Counted from the first letter of the stretch, positions 52,663-62,865 are shown. The stretch: 64,000 bases of DNA from Acinetobacter sp. Marseille-Q1618 (GCF_902809855.1 NZ_CADDWJ010000002.1:124001-188000), one strand, 5' to 3'. The notes: generated by a model from the sequence alone, not told the origin. Made by a program: numbers and translations.

Positions 52663-53928
52663 ATGCAAGATTCTATTGAACAGTATATGCAAACTGTAGG
52701 GAAACAGGCGCGCCAAGCTTCACGCTTTTTGGCGGGTGCTTCTACGCTGCAAAAAAATAATGCACTTTCAGCTATTTATACAGCTTTGCAAAACAACCAA
52801 CCGCAAATTTTAGCTGCAAATAAAGTGGACATGGACAAAGGTCATGCCAACAATTTAGACAGCGCCTTACTTGATCGCCTAGAACTCAACCCCAAACGCT
52901 TCCAAGATATGCTAGATGGCTTAAAAGATGTCATGAATTTGACTGACCCAATTGGAGAAATCACTGATTTGGCATATCGTCCAACAGGGATTCAAATCGG
53001 TAAAATGCGTGTGCCTTTGGGTGTTGTCGGCATGATTTATGAATCTCGCCCAAACGTGACACTTGAAGCAGCATCACTGGCACTCAAATCAGGCAATGCC
53101 ATTATTTTACGTGGTGGTTCAGAAGCTTTAAATTCAAATCAAGCACTTGCTGAAGCGATTCAACATGGTTTAAAAGCAGCAGGCTTACCTGAAACATGTG
53201 TTCAAGTGATCAATACCACAGATCGTGCAGCCGTAGGTCAATTGATTACATTGTCTGAATATGTGGATGTCATCGTTCCGCGTGGTGGTAAAGGTTTGGT
53301 TGAACTGATTACCAATGAAGCAACCATTCCTGTGATCAAGCACTTAGATGGTAACTGTCATGTCTATGTCGAAGCACAAGCGGATCTACATAAAGCTTTA
53401 CCGATTGCTTTAAATGCCAAAACTCATCGTTATGGTGTGTGTAATGCGATGGAAACTTTACTAGTTGATGAAAAAATCGCAGAAGAGTTTTTACCGCGTA
53501 TTGCAGAACTTTATGCTGAAAAGCAAGTTGAACTGCGTGGTGATGCTGAAACACGCCGTATTTTAGGTACATCTGTCAAAACAGCAACCGAAGAAGATTG
53601 GTATGAGGAATACCTCGGTCCTATTCTTGCAGTAAAAGTCGTTTCAGGTTTAGATGAAGCCATTGATCATATTAATAAATATGGTTCGCATCATACGGAT
53701 TCGATCATTACTGAAAACTTTAGCTTAGCACGTCAGTTCTTAACTCGTGTAGATTCTAGCTCGGTTATGGTCAACGCTTCTACCCGCTTTGCTGATGGTT
53801 TTGAATACGGTTTAGGTGCTGAAATCGGCATCTCAACCGATAAAATCCATGCACGTGGTCCAGTCGGTTTAGAAGGCTTAACCTCACAAAAATGGATCGT
53901 ATTAGGTGATGGTCAAATTCGCCAATAA
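52663..53928 (+). CDS. proA: Gamma-glutamyl phosphate reductase
   Basis: Second enzyme of proline synthesis; it reduces gamma-glutamyl phosphate to glutamate semialdehyde with NADPH. The 421-residue product has the GPR hallmarks: [74 protein letters not shown], the catalytic Cys in [16 protein letters not shown], and [21 protein letters not shown]. Length is normal. proB is not adjacent, as is common in Acinetobacter and Pseudomonas. Confidence 0.97.
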   Translation: MQDSIEQYMQTVGKQARQASRFLAGASTLQKNNALSAIYTALQNNQPQILAANKVDMDKGHANNLDSALLDRLELNPKRFQDMLDGLKDVMNLTDPIGEITDLAYRPTGIQIGKMRVPLGVVGMIYESRPNVTLEAASLALKSGNAIILRGGSEALNSNQALAEAIQHGLKAAGLPETCVQVINTTDRAAVGQLITLSEYVDVIVPRGGKGLVELITNEATIPVIKHLDGNCHVYVEAQADLHKALPIALNAKTHRYGVCNAMETLLVDEKIAEEFLPRIAELYAEKQVELRGDAETRRILGTSVKTATEEDWYEEYLGPILAVKVVSGLDEAIDHINKYGSHHTDSIITENFSLARQFLTRVDSSSVMVNASTRFADGFEYGLGAEIGISTDKIHARGPVGLEGLTSQKWIVLGDGQIRQ

Positions 53929-54085
53929 TTTTCATTTCTAGTTTTTATCAAGTTCCTAGCTGCATAGCTTTAATTAAAACTATGCAGCTTTTTATGTTTT
54001 TGAAAATGATAACGTTATAAAAATTTACAACATTATGGTGATATTTCCATACAATGCTAAAAAGATGAAAAAATAAGGATTTTGT

Positions 54086-54487
54086 ATGTTTTACGCCTTA
54101 GTGATTATTACGTTTTTCTTGGCGCTGTTGGTGTCTTTCATCGTGATGCGTATTTTCTCAAACTCAATCAATGCCATCTTGGCACGTATCATCAATGATC
54201 CAATTCATACAGCTTGGGCAAAATACACCAAATTTGCAGGCATGGTGGTGGGGACGTCTTCAGGTATTCGTATCTATGATATGGAAAAATACATCACACC
54301 TCTCACCTATACGGCAAATGATAAGCGTGTCATTATTGAACTTACGCATGAGCGTTGGTTCTTAGAAATTTATCGTACCATCATTGAAACGTTACAGGGT
54401 TTGGCATGGATGATGTTGGTCTTTTTTATGGTGTCACTGATCGCCTATGTGATTGTGCGTTGGTCTGAAATTAAATATTCGAAATAA
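54086..54487 (+). CDS. Small two-helix membrane protein of unknown function
   Basis: A 133-residue protein with an N-terminal membrane helix (LVIITFFLALLVSFIVMRIF), a soluble middle of about 75 residues (IHTAWAKYTKFAGMVVGTSSGIRIYDMEKYI) and a C-terminal helix (LAWMMLVFFMVSLIAYVIV). I do not recognise a family. AAGGAT stands before the ATG. The long conserved-looking middle and clear ribosome site make it a real gene; function unknown. It is a single gene between proA and ackA. Confidence 0.75.
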   Translation: MFYALVIITFFLALLVSFIVMRIFSNSINAILARIINDPIHTAWAKYTKFAGMVVGTSSGIRIYDMEKYITPLTYTANDKRVIIELTHERWFLEIYRTIIETLQGLAWMMLVFFMVSLIAYVIVRWSEIKYSK

Positions 54488-54623
54488 TTTTTTAAACAAA
54501 TCTACTTAGAATGTCTAGCGAACTCATGTTATGGTCAGAATGGTTTAACACTCAGAATGATTCAATTCATGAGTATTTTATTTATAAATGGAATCTATCA
54601 ACTGATAAATTTTAATTATAATT

Positions 54624-54654
54624 ATTAGACTGGTCGATAGTGCTTAAGTCTAAT
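54624..54654. repeat. Inverted repeat upstream of ackA
   Basis: ATTAGACT (54624-54631) and AGTCTAAT (54647-54654), perfect 8-base arms around a 15-base centre, about 130 bases before the ackA start. It may be a regulator site or leader hairpin. The rest of the 299-base spacer shows nothing clear. Confidence 0.4.
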
Positions 54655-54786
54655 CACCTAAAGTCTATCTAGGACAGAAAATCAACACATGGTACAACAT
54701 TACTACTGATCTAAATTGCATCAACAAAAAGCGTAATCAGATCAATCAGGACGACCATATCAAATTACAATTTCGGGTAATAAAAC

Positions 54787-56004
54787 GTGTCTACATCAGT
54801 ATTAGTTATTAACTGCGGATCTTCATCAATTAAATATGCTTTGGTTTCAGAGCACCGTAAAGATCGAATCTTTGGTTTGGCAGAAAACTTAGGTTCTGCT
54901 GATGCACGTATTAAAGGGATTACCACTGGTGGTGCTGAACTGGAACTTTCTATTCCTTATGCAGATCATGAAAAAGCATTAGAAACGATTCTTGAACGTT
55001 TATCGCATCATAATCCACAAGCGATTGGGCATCGAGTCGTACATGGTGGAACACTCACCAAAGCTGAGTTATTGACCCCAGAAATCATTGAACGTATTCG
55101 TGAAGCAACGCCACTTGCACCATTACATAATCCTGCACATTTAGTAGGTATTGATGCAACCATGCGTTTATTCCCACATTTACCACAGGTTGCTGTGTTC
55201 GATACGGCTTTCCATCAAACCATGCCTGCACATGCATACCGCTATGCATTACCAAAATTCTTATACACTGAACACAACGTTCGCCGTTATGGCTTTCATG
55301 GTACCAGTCATGCTTATGTTTCTGAACGTGGCTCTGAGCTTGCAGGTAGCTTCAAAAAAGGCGGTTGGCTTACTGCTCACTTAGGCAATGGTAGCTCAAC
55401 TTGTGCGATTTGGAATGGTCAATCCGTCGATACCTCTATGGGCTTAACTCCACTTGAAGGCGTGGTAATGGGTACTCGTAGTGGTGATGTTGACCCAAGT
55501 ATCCATAGTTTCCTTGCGTCTAACTTAGGTTGGGACATTTATAAAATCGACAAAATGCTCAATAGTCAATCTGGCTTGCTTGGTTTGTCTGATCTTTCAA
55601 ATGATATGCGTACCTTGATTGAAGCTTCAGAACAAGGCAATGAAGATGCAACGCTTGCCATCGAAGTATTCTGCTACCGTTTAGCAAAATCATTGGCAGG
55701 TTTAAGCTGTGGTTTACCACGTATTGATGGCTTGTTCTTCACAGGTGGTATTGGTGAAAACTCAGCTTATATCCGTGAAAAAACAGTTGCTTACTTACCA
55801 CACTTTGGTTTTAACCTGAGCAAAGAAAACAATGACAGCTTAAAACGTGGTACTGAAGGTCGTATTGATGCTGGTACAGGCCCACAAATTTGGGTTATTC
55901 CAACAGATGAAGAAGGTCGTATTGCAAAAGAAACTGAAAATGTAGTTTTGCAAGAGGTAAATTCTTCTGCAAAAAAGTCTAATGCGGAAACTGAGACAGC
56001 TTAA
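54787..56004 (+). CDS. ackA: Acetate kinase
   Basis: Converts acetyl phosphate and ADP to acetate and ATP, or the reverse. The 405-residue protein has [15 protein letters not shown] at the N-terminus, [63 protein letters not shown] and [15 protein letters not shown]. Start is GTG 54787; no upstream ATG fits. The C-terminal ten to fifteen residues are polar and extra to the core. pta follows 62 bases downstream, so the two form the acetate overflow/assimilation operon. Confidence 0.97.
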   Translation: MSTSVLVINCGSSSIKYALVSEHRKDRIFGLAENLGSADARIKGITTGGAELELSIPYADHEKALETILERLSHHNPQAIGHRVVHGGTLTKAELLTPEIIERIREATPLAPLHNPAHLVGIDATMRLFPHLPQVAVFDTAFHQTMPAHAYRYALPKFLYTEHNVRRYGFHGTSHAYVSERGSELAGSFKKGGWLTAHLGNGSSTCAIWNGQSVDTSMGLTPLEGVVMGTRSGDVDPSIHSFLASNLGWDIYKIDKMLNSQSGLLGLSDLSNDMRTLIEASEQGNEDATLAIEVFCYRLAKSLAGLSCGLPRIDGLFFTGGIGENSAYIREKTVAYLPHFGFNLSKENNDSLKRGTEGRIDAGTGPQIWVIPTDEEGRIAKETENVVLQEVNSSAKKSNAETETA

Positions 56005-56066
56005 GCTGTCTTAGGCTTCTATTTTATTTAAAATTTAATTTTTATTTATTTTTTTAAGAATAGTGT

Positions 56067-58208
56067 ATGAAAACAATTTTATTGGTTCCTACAGGTGAAG
56101 GCGTAGGTCTTACCTCTGCATGTCTTGGACTTATTTACGCTTTGGACTGTCAAGGCGTCAAAGCTGGATTTTTAAAACCTTTTTCACAAGATGAAAAGGC
56201 TGAATCCGACCGTACAACTGCGCTGTATCGTCACGTCGCAAAAACTGAAACTGTAGAGCCAATTGCATACACCAAACTCACGCATTTACTCAATACTGGC
56301 GAAGAAGATGAGTTGCTTGAAGAAGCAGTTCGTTTACATCGTGAAGTTGCACGCACGCATGACATTATCATTGTTGAAGGGATTGTGCCGACTGCTCGTG
56401 ATACTTTTGCCAGTGAACTGAATGCTTCACTTGCTCAAGCACTTGATGCGAAAGTAGTGTTTGTTAGCAATGCCAACATTGAAAAACCAGAGCAAACTGC
56501 TGAAAAAGTTGAAGCACAATTACGCAATTTTGGTGGTGCAGCATCTTCACGTAATGTCGGCGTGCTGTTCATGCGTACGCGTGGCTTGCCTGAAGAATCG
56601 GCGCAAATTCCTGTTACCTTTGCCCCAGACTTACGTTTGGTTGAAGAAACTGCTCAATTTACCCAAGCCATTCAACGCACTCATGCACATATTGGTACAG
56701 AACATTTACCAATTATTGGTTTAGTTCCATTTAGCGATACTTTAAGTGTGCCACGTGTTTCAGACTTGGCGACACACATTCAAGCAACTTGGATCAATGA
56801 AGGTAAATCCAATATACGCCGTGTTTTACACAGCAGTCTGATCGCTTCAAATATTGAACATGAATTACAAAAATTTATCGCTGGTGAGTTGATCATCAGT
56901 GCGGCAGATCGTATCGATGTCTTACTTGCTGCAAGTTTAGCGACTAGCAATGGTATTCCGTTGGCAGGTTTAGTTTTGGCAGAACAACAAGAGCCTAATC
57001 CTGTCGCTTTGGCATTTTGCCAAACAGCCATTAAAAATGGTTTGCCGATTTTACATACCCCGCTTAGCACCTTTGAAACTACACAATTGCTTTCAAACCT
57101 CAGCAATGAAATTCCTGTAGATGACACCGAACGTGCTGAACAAGTGACACGTTTTGTATCAAGTCATATCAATATGGATTGGTTGGTGTTGTTGTTAAAT
57201 GGTGATTATCAACCCCGTTTATCACCTTCTGCATTCCGTCATGAACTGGTTCAAAAGTCGATTGCCGCGAAAAAACGTATTGTATTACCTGAAGGTGATG
57301 AGCCTCGTACCATTCAAGCGGCTGCAATTTGTCAATCTCGCGGCATTGCACATTGTATTTTGTTGGCAAAACCTGAAGCTGTGATTGAGGTTGCTCGTGC
57401 TCGCAATATTGAACTGCCTGATGATTTAGAAATTATTGATCCAGATTTGATCCGTGAACAATATGTCGAAAAAATGGTGCAGCTACGTAAAGGCAAACTG
57501 AATGATCTACAAGCACGTGATCAACTTCAGGATACCGTTGTACTTGGTACAATGATGCTTGCTCTTGATCAAGTAGATGGCTTGGTTTCTGGTGCTGTAC
57601 ATACGACGGCAAATACCGTTCGCCCTGCTTTTCAACTGATCAAAACTGCCCCTGATTATTCGTTGGTTTCATCTGTGTTCTTCATGCTATTGCCTGATGA
57701 AGTTTATGTGTACGGTGACTGTGCGATCAATCCTGATCCTGATGCAGAGCAATTGGCTGAGATTGCGATCCAATCTGCGGACTCTGCGAAAGCATTTGGC
57801 ATCGATCCACGTATTGCCATGATTTCTTACTCTACAGGTACATCTGGTGCTGGTGCAGATGTAGAAAAAGTCGCTAAAGCAACTGAAATTGCCAAACAAC
57901 GCCGTCCAGACTTATTAATTGATGGCCCATTACAATACGATGCAGCTTCTGTTGAGAGTGTTGGTAAATCAAAAGCGCCTGATTCAAAAGTTGCAGGGCG
58001 TGCCAATGTGTTTATTTTCCCTGATCTCAACACAGGAAATACAACATATAAAGCAGTACAGCGCTCGGCAAATGTGGTGAGTGTTGGCCCAATGCTACAA
58101 GGTTTAAATAAACCTGTGAATGACTTGTCTCGTGGTGCTTTGGTCGATGATATTGTGTTTACCATCGCTTTAACAGCGATTCAATCTGAGCAACAAGCGG
58201 CACAATAA
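56067..58208 (+). CDS. pta: Phosphate acetyltransferase, long form
   Basis: Interconverts acetyl-CoA and acetyl phosphate. At 713 residues it is the long enterobacterial-type Pta. It has an N-terminal BioD-like P-loop-related domain (LLVPTGEGVGLTSACLGLIYAL), a DRTGG regulatory domain in the middle (about 215-335, with VPRVSDLATHI), and the C-terminal catalytic PTA domain (from RIVLPEGDEPRTIQAA to the end, with GAVHTTANTVRPAFQLI, SYSTGTSGAGADVEK and FIFPDLNTGN). Second gene of the ackA-pta operon and followed by a strong terminator. Confidence 0.97.
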   Translation: MKTILLVPTGEGVGLTSACLGLIYALDCQGVKAGFLKPFSQDEKAESDRTTALYRHVAKTETVEPIAYTKLTHLLNTGEEDELLEEAVRLHREVARTHDIIIVEGIVPTARDTFASELNASLAQALDAKVVFVSNANIEKPEQTAEKVEAQLRNFGGAASSRNVGVLFMRTRGLPEESAQIPVTFAPDLRLVEETAQFTQAIQRTHAHIGTEHLPIIGLVPFSDTLSVPRVSDLATHIQATWINEGKSNIRRVLHSSLIASNIEHELQKFIAGELIISAADRIDVLLAASLATSNGIPLAGLVLAEQQEPNPVALAFCQTAIKNGLPILHTPLSTFETTQLLSNLSNEIPVDDTERAEQVTRFVSSHINMDWLVLLLNGDYQPRLSPSAFRHELVQKSIAAKKRIVLPEGDEPRTIQAAAICQSRGIAHCILLAKPEAVIEVARARNIELPDDLEIIDPDLIREQYVEKMVQLRKGKLNDLQARDQLQDTVVLGTMMLALDQVDGLVSGAVHTTANTVRPAFQLIKTAPDYSLVSSVFFMLLPDEVYVYGDCAINPDPDAEQLAEIAIQSADSAKAFGIDPRIAMISYSTGTSGAGADVEKVAKATEIAKQRRPDLLIDGPLQYDAASVESVGKSKAPDSKVAGRANVFIFPDLNTGNTTYKAVQRSANVVSVGPMLQGLNKPVNDLSRGALVDDIVFTIALTAIQSEQQAAQ

Positions 58209-58240
58209 TATCGTTTTACCTTTTTAGAGTTTGATACTCA

Positions 58241-58272
58241 ACCACCCAATTTAAGGATTGGGTGGTCTTTTT
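58241..58272 (+). terminator. Intrinsic terminator after pta
   Basis: A 10-bp stem ACCACCCAAT / ATTGGGTGGT with a six-base loop, followed by CTTTTT. Confidence 0.93.
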
Positions 58273-58463
58273 ATAATACGTATCTCAAATCTCAAATTAC
58301 TTCAGCTAAATACTAAGACTATTGTGATCAAAAACTTAATACCACTAGTAGACGATCAACCTAACGGTATCTTTAAATTAACTGAATACTTTTTATCTAC
58401 CTCTAGAGTTTCTTATATAACAACAAGATTTATTAAACTTTAGCCCAAATCTTAAGCAAAGTG

Positions 58464-58492
58464 CCGACAAATCTTGCTTTATCACGTATAAT
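58464..58492 (+). promoter_or_regulatory. Promoter of the fumarase gene
   Basis: CCGACA (58464-58469), 17 bases, then a perfect TATAAT (58487-58492), about 34 bases before the fumarase start from a likely +1 near 58499. The stretch between the pta terminator and this promoter (58273-58463) holds nothing that I recognise. Confidence 0.65.
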
Positions 58493-58532
58493 TTAGCCCG
58501 CTAGCTATCAGCCCGCTCAAGAGATTTTTGAT

Positions 58533-60059
58533 ATGACAACTATTATCAAGCAAGATGACTTGATCACATCGGTCAAGGATGCACTTCAGTTCATTTCTTA
58601 CTATCACCCACAAGACTTCATTCAAGCAATGAGTCGTGCTTATGATCGTGAAGAGAACAAAGCTGCAAAAGATGCAATTGCACAAATCTTAATTAACTCA
58701 CGTATGTGTGCAGAAGGTCATCGTCCAATCTGTCAAGATACTGGTATTGTTAACGTATTTGTTGATGTGGGCTTAGATGTTAAATTTGATTTAACCATGA
58801 GCTTGGATGATGCGATCAACGAAGGTGTACGCCAAGGTTATTTAGAAAACTCAAACGTACTTCGTGCATCTGTACTTGCCGACCCTGCTTTTGGTCGTAA
58901 AAATACCAAAGACAACACGCCTGCTGTAATTCACTATAAACTCGTTCCGGGTAACAAAGTAGACATCACTGTTGCAGCAAAAGGTGGTGGCTCAGAAAAC
59001 AAATCTAAACTTGCGATGTTAAATCCATCTGACTCAATCGTGGATTGGGTACTTAAAACTGTACCAACCATGGGTGCGGGTTGGTGTCCACCGGGTATGC
59101 TCGGAATCGGGATCGGTGGTACTGCAGAAAAAGCCATGATGCTTGCCAAAGAGTCACTCATGGAAGAAATCAACATGGACGAGTTACTTCGTCGTGGCCC
59201 ACAAAACCAAATCGAAGAACTTCGTATCGAAATCTTCGAAAAAGTAAATGCTTTAGGGATTGGTGCACAAGGTCTAGGTGGTTTAACCACAGTACTTGAT
59301 ATTAAAATCAAAGACTACCCTTGTCATGCTGCGGGTAAACCAGTCGGTATGATTCCAAACTGTGCAGCGACTCGCCATGCTCATTTCCAATTAGATGGTT
59401 CTGGTGTTGCACATATCCAAGCGCCTAAACTTTCTGACTACCCAGAAGTAACTTGGGATTCTTCAAAATCTAAACGTGTTGATTTAGATAACATCACACA
59501 AGAAGAAATGAACTCATGGAAACCGGGCGATACATTATTGCTGAACGGTACCATCTATACAGGTCGTGACGCTGCGCATAAACGTATGGTCGATATGTTA
59601 AATAAAGGCGAAGAACTTCCTGTAGACCTAAAAGGTAAATTCATTTACTACGTCGGTCCAGTCGATCCAGTCGGTGATGAAGTTGTTGGTCCTGCTGGCC
59701 CTACAACTGCAACACGTATGGACAAATTTACACGTCAAGTTTTAGAAGCGACTGGCTTGTTCGGTATGATCGGTAAAGCGGATCGTGGTCCTGCTGCGGT
59801 TGAAGCGATCAAAGACAATCAAGCAACTTATCTCATGGCTGTCGGTGGTGCTGCTTACCTCGTATCTAAAGCAGTTCGTCAAGCGGAAGTGGTGGCATTT
59901 GCTGACTTAGGTATGGAAGCGATCTACAAATTTGTGGTTGAAGACATGCCAGTATCTGTTGCAGTAGATGTGAATGGTACTTCAATCCATGCTACTGCAC
60001 CAAAAATCTGGCAAGCAAAAATTGGAAAAATCCCAGTGGTTGATGCTGCTGCGAACTAA
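58533..60059 (+). CDS. fumA: Fumarate hydratase, class I (iron-sulfur)
   Basis: Oxygen-sensitive [4Fe-4S] fumarase, converting fumarate and malate in the TCA cycle. The 508-residue protein combines the alpha domain (YHPQDFIQAMSRAYDREENKAAKDAIAQIL, CAEGHRPICQDTGIVNVFV with a cluster Cys, KGGGSENKSKLAML, VPTMGAGWCPPGMLGIGIGG with another Cys, and PNCAATRHAHFQL) with the C-terminal beta domain (PGDTLLLNGTIYTGRDAAHKRM, VGPAGPTTATRMDKFTRQVLE, MIGKADRGP). Single-chain class I form as in FumA/FumB. The symbol follows E. coli usage; fumB would do equally well. It has its own promoter and terminator. Confidence 0.95.
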   Translation: MTTIIKQDDLITSVKDALQFISYYHPQDFIQAMSRAYDREENKAAKDAIAQILINSRMCAEGHRPICQDTGIVNVFVDVGLDVKFDLTMSLDDAINEGVRQGYLENSNVLRASVLADPAFGRKNTKDNTPAVIHYKLVPGNKVDITVAAKGGGSENKSKLAMLNPSDSIVDWVLKTVPTMGAGWCPPGMLGIGIGGTAEKAMMLAKESLMEEINMDELLRRGPQNQIEELRIEIFEKVNALGIGAQGLGGLTTVLDIKIKDYPCHAAGKPVGMIPNCAATRHAHFQLDGSGVAHIQAPKLSDYPEVTWDSSKSKRVDLDNITQEEMNSWKPGDTLLLNGTIYTGRDAAHKRMVDMLNKGEELPVDLKGKFIYYVGPVDPVGDEVVGPAGPTTATRMDKFTRQVLEATGLFGMIGKADRGPAAVEAIKDNQATYLMAVGGAAYLVSKAVRQAEVVAFADLGMEAIYKFVVEDMPVSVAVDVNGTSIHATAPKIWQAKIGKIPVVDAAAN

Positions 60060-60095
60060 TCCAAGATTTAGACCGATTCAACTTGAATCTTGATG

Positions 60096-60126
60096 AAAAA
60101 GCATCCTATGATTAGGGTGCTTTTTT
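60096..60126 (+). terminator. Intrinsic terminator after the fumarase gene
   Basis: AAAAAGCATCCTA / TAGGGTGCTTTTT stem (one G-T pair) with a TGAT loop and a T-run. It lies only 13 bases before the next start codon. Confidence 0.92.
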
Positions 60127-60138
60127 ATTTTTGAGAAA

Positions 60139-60651
60139 ATGATGAAAATAAAACCTTATGTATTTTCTATATTTTTATTTGGCTTGAGTTTCCAAACTTT
60201 TGCAGCGCCTGCAACCACACAACAAATTGAACAACTCGTCAAAGTTGAACATTGGGATCAATTTAAACCTGCATTGCTAAAACAAAGCATGCCCAATATG
60301 AAAGCTGCTACAGAAGAGTTAATGCTTGAGCAAATACAACAAAGCAATCCTCAACCGATCACTGCAGACCAACAAGTACTGATCATTCAAATTTCTGACA
60401 TTATGATCAATGACATGATCGAACGAGTCGATGAGCAAACTTTTCTCAACAATATTCGTGCAGCCTATCAAACACTCAGCAAAGCACAAGCAGCAGCTTT
60501 ATTAAACGTGTATAAAAAACCTCATATGCAAGATGCAGGTAAAAATATCCCTGTGATGATTGCACATATGGTAGACGCATCGACCAACGATTTTAATAAA
60601 CTCATCAGCTTGACTGAAATACAAGACATTATTCGTGAGAATCAACAGTAA
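60139..60651 (+). CDS. DUF2059-type secreted protein, first of three
   Basis: A 170-residue secreted helical protein. Signal peptide up to QTFAA, then TTQQIEQLVKVEHWDQFKPALL. DUF2059 resemblance is in the second half: LNNIRAAYQTLSKAQAAALLNVYKKPHMQDAGKNIPVMIAHM follows the family pattern YxxxFSxxExxxLxxFYxSPxGxK. It has no cysteine in the mature part. Its stop overlaps the next start by one base (TAATG), so the pair is coupled. It lies directly behind the fumarase terminator and would need its own promoter or readthrough. Function is unknown. Confidence 0.78.
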   Translation: MMKIKPYVFSIFLFGLSFQTFAAPATTQQIEQLVKVEHWDQFKPALLKQSMPNMKAATEELMLEQIQQSNPQPITADQQVLIIQISDIMINDMIERVDEQTFLNNIRAAYQTLSKAQAAALLNVYKKPHMQDAGKNIPVMIAHMVDASTNDFNKLISLTEIQDIIRENQQ

Positions 60652-61142
60652 TGAAAAAAAGCCTACTTTTTCTTAGTGTTTGCCTAACGAGCTCATTACT
60701 CTATGCAACACCTGCCAGCACTGCCACTACACAACAGTTTATTGAAACCATTCAACTTGAACAGCACATTCAAAAGCTGTCTAATAGCAATGCGTTTCAG
60801 GAGCTGACTGAGCAAATCATTGCCTATTATCAGATTCCCCAAACGCAAGACAATCAGACACGTATCAACAATGCAATAAAAAAATATTATCAAAGTGATG
60901 CATATAAACAACAATTCCAACAACGGCTTTTTGATATTTATAGTAAAAATATGAGTGAGGAAGAGTTACAAGAATGGATTACATTTTATAAAACTCCCAT
61001 AGGTAAATCTATTTTAAATAATCCTGAGTTTGAAAATAAAATTGTAAATGCCGTTGAACAAATTTTTCCTGAAAATGCAGAACCTTCTGCACAAGCTCAA
61101 CAAAAACTCAGCCAAGCAATGGAAAAATTCTTCCTCAGATAA
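60651..61142 (+). CDS. DUF2059-type secreted protein, second of three
   Basis: A 163-residue secreted helical protein. Signal peptide LLFLSVCLTSSLLYATP, then ATTQQFIETIQLEQHIQKL, which parallels the first residues of its neighbours. The core LFDIYSKNMSEEELQEWITFYKTPIGKSIL is the clearest DUF2059 signature of the three. It starts at the stop of the first copy. Function unknown; periplasmic location inferred. Confidence 0.8.
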   Translation: MKKSLLFLSVCLTSSLLYATPASTATTQQFIETIQLEQHIQKLSNSNAFQELTEQIIAYYQIPQTQDNQTRINNAIKKYYQSDAYKQQFQQRLFDIYSKNMSEEELQEWITFYKTPIGKSILNNPEFENKIVNAVEQIFPENAEPSAQAQQKLSQAMEKFFLR

Positions 61143-61202
61143 AACTCATCCTGTAGAGACAAACACACAAATTATAGATTTAGATAAATAAAAGGACATA
61201 CA

Positions 61203-61736
61203 ATGAATATGCTCAAAATATTACTCTGCACTGGATTATGCACGCTTGCACCTATGGTTTTTGCAGCACAAGCAACCAATCAGCAAGTACAAAAACTCAT
61301 CGATGTCATGAGGATTAATCAGCTTTTACAACAAACCGTCCAACAAATCCGTCCACAAATAGATCAACAAGCTTATGTCATTGTGCAAAATATCGTGAAA
61401 CATGACAAACTCAGCCCACAAGAACAAATCGTTGCCAATGAACTGGCGGATCAACTTTTCGAGCAAAGTAAAAAAAGTATTTCTTGGGATAAAATGCAGC
61501 CGATTTATCAGAAAATTTACAAAGACGTCTATAGTGCTGAAGAAGTTCAGGCACAGATTGATTTTTATTCAAGTAAAGTTGGACAAGCGATCCTTGAGAA
61601 AAGCCCAATCGTGGCACAAGAGTCCATGAAAATAGTAAATACACAGCTCATGTCGACTATGCAATCGACTGAGAAAGATTTTACACAACTGAACAAAAAA
61701 TTAGAAGCTTTGAAAAAAGCCGCAGAAGCACAGTAA
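61203..61736 (+). CDS. DUF2059-type secreted protein, third of three
   Basis: A 177-residue secreted helical protein. Signal peptide ILLCTGLCTLAPMVFAA, then ATNQQVQKLIDVMRINQLLQ. The core IYKDVYSAEEVQAQIDFYSSKVGQAIL matches the DUF2059 pattern, and the C-terminal 30 residues are a charged helix (DFTQLNKKLEALKKAAEAQ). AAAGGA precedes the ATG. The 60-base gap after the second copy has no terminator, so all three are probably one transcript. Confidence 0.82.
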   Translation: MNMLKILLCTGLCTLAPMVFAAQATNQQVQKLIDVMRINQLLQQTVQQIRPQIDQQAYVIVQNIVKHDKLSPQEQIVANELADQLFEQSKKSISWDKMQPIYQKIYKDVYSAEEVQAQIDFYSSKVGQAILEKSPIVAQESMKIVNTQLMSTMQSTEKDFTQLNKKLEALKKAAEAQ

Positions 61737-61906
61737 AGATAAATCTTTCGGTGGTGTTTCAAAAAGTATGCTGACTATATTTTACTCACTACTTAAATGT
61801 CATGAAGCATTGAAAATACAGTTAATTTAATTTATATATTTTCAATTTTTCTATTGACTGATTTAACTAGCATACAATTTATAACACCTCCAATCTTTCA
61901 AATAAA

Positions 61907-61930
61907 AAAAGAGGTTTTAATACCTCTTTT
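61907..61930. terminator. Bidirectional intrinsic terminator
   Basis: AAAAGAGGT / ACCTCTTTT stem with a short TTTAAT loop, A- and T-rich on either side, between the DUF2059 cluster and the convergent lipoprotein gene. Confidence 0.88.
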
Positions 61931-61951
61931 CTAAATCAGAAAAAATCTAAA

Positions 61952-62707
61952 TCACCACGTTAATGGATTCCAAATTTTAAATGGTGTACTTAAATGCACA
62001 TCATCACTGGCTTGATAATCACCACTGTCGATTTTTTCTTGCGGTTTTATAACCTTACCATCTGCACGAAGCTCACCCACAAAGTTTAAACCTGGTGATT
62101 TCAACTGGGTCATGGCGATTTCTTTGAGTGCTTGACGTGTTGGCATTTGCATGAGTGGTCCAACTTTCAACAATTCACCACCACCATTTGGACCACCACG
62201 GAATTTCTCTTCCTCATACTTTACAAAGTATTGCTGCCCTGCTTGTACATGGAAATAGGCAACTTTCGGTTTTTGGAAATGAATCACAGCCAAAGGACGA
62301 CTTAAACTGAGTTTATAATCTCCTTCTGCCAACTCAATCCAATAATAATGATTGCTGATCAAACTTGGAATGCGCTTACCATTTAAATAAAAACTTTGCG
62401 CAATGATTTCTTGACGATTCCACTTACTATCTGGACGATAAAAATATACCACTGCCGCATTTGGATTTTGTGGTTTGACCAATTTGAAATATTGTCCTGG
62501 TTCTTGATTGACCCATGAACCTACGGAAAATTTACCCAATTTATATTGGTCTAACTTTTCATAAACAAATGAATTTTCTTTTTCAAAATCGACTGCTTTG
62601 AGTGTTGAAACAACATTTTGACTGCTTGGTTGTTGCTCCACTGCTTTATGGCTTTGACAAGCTGTCAACGTACAACTTGCTACAATCACTAAACCCACAT
62701 AACGCAT
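61952..62707 (-). CDS. Predicted lipoprotein, DUF2846-like
   Basis: A 251-residue lipoprotein: signal MRYVGLVIVASCTLTAC with Cys17 as the lipid site. The middle (about 80-185) resembles DUF2846: AAVVYFYRPDSKWNRQEIIAQSFYLNGKRIPSLISNHYYWIELAEGDYKL, then VAYFHVQAGQQYFVKYEE. This is a beta-sandwich family found on the outer membrane with unknown function. The C-terminus is polar (ADGKVIKPQEKIDSGDYQAS). A single gene, between clpX and the DUF2059 cluster. Confidence 0.8.
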   Translation of the reverse strand: MRYVGLVIVASCTLTACQSHKAVEQQPSSQNVVSTLKAVDFEKENSFVYEKLDQYKLGKFSVGSWVNQEPGQYFKLVKPQNPNAAVVYFYRPDSKWNRQEIIAQSFYLNGKRIPSLISNHYYWIELAEGDYKLSLSRPLAVIHFQKPKVAYFHVQAGQQYFVKYEEEKFRGGPNGGGELLKVGPLMQMPTRQALKEIAMTQLKSPGLNFVGELRADGKVIKPQEKIDSGDYQASDDVHLSTPFKIWNPLTW

Positions 62708-62802
62708 GATTATCCCTCACCACGTATTTTTTATTTTCATTTTTGAATGAAGATGATTTTCTCAAATTCAGCTTAACATTTCATTGACAATTTAAAAATA
62801 AA

Positions 62803-62835
62803 AAACGTGTAAAAAGTCAGGCTTCTTACACGTTT
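62803..62835 (-). terminator. Intrinsic terminator after clpX
   Basis: AAACGTGTAA / TTACACGTTT arms around a 13-base centre; on the minus strand a T-run follows. It lies 30 bases past the clpX stop. Confidence 0.85.
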
Positions 62836-62865
62836 CGGATGAGTTGCAGAATTTTTTAATGAATA

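Noticed and set aside
58258..58443. 61-residue ORF after pta
   Set aside because: It begins inside the pta terminator stem and has no ribosome site or recognisable features.
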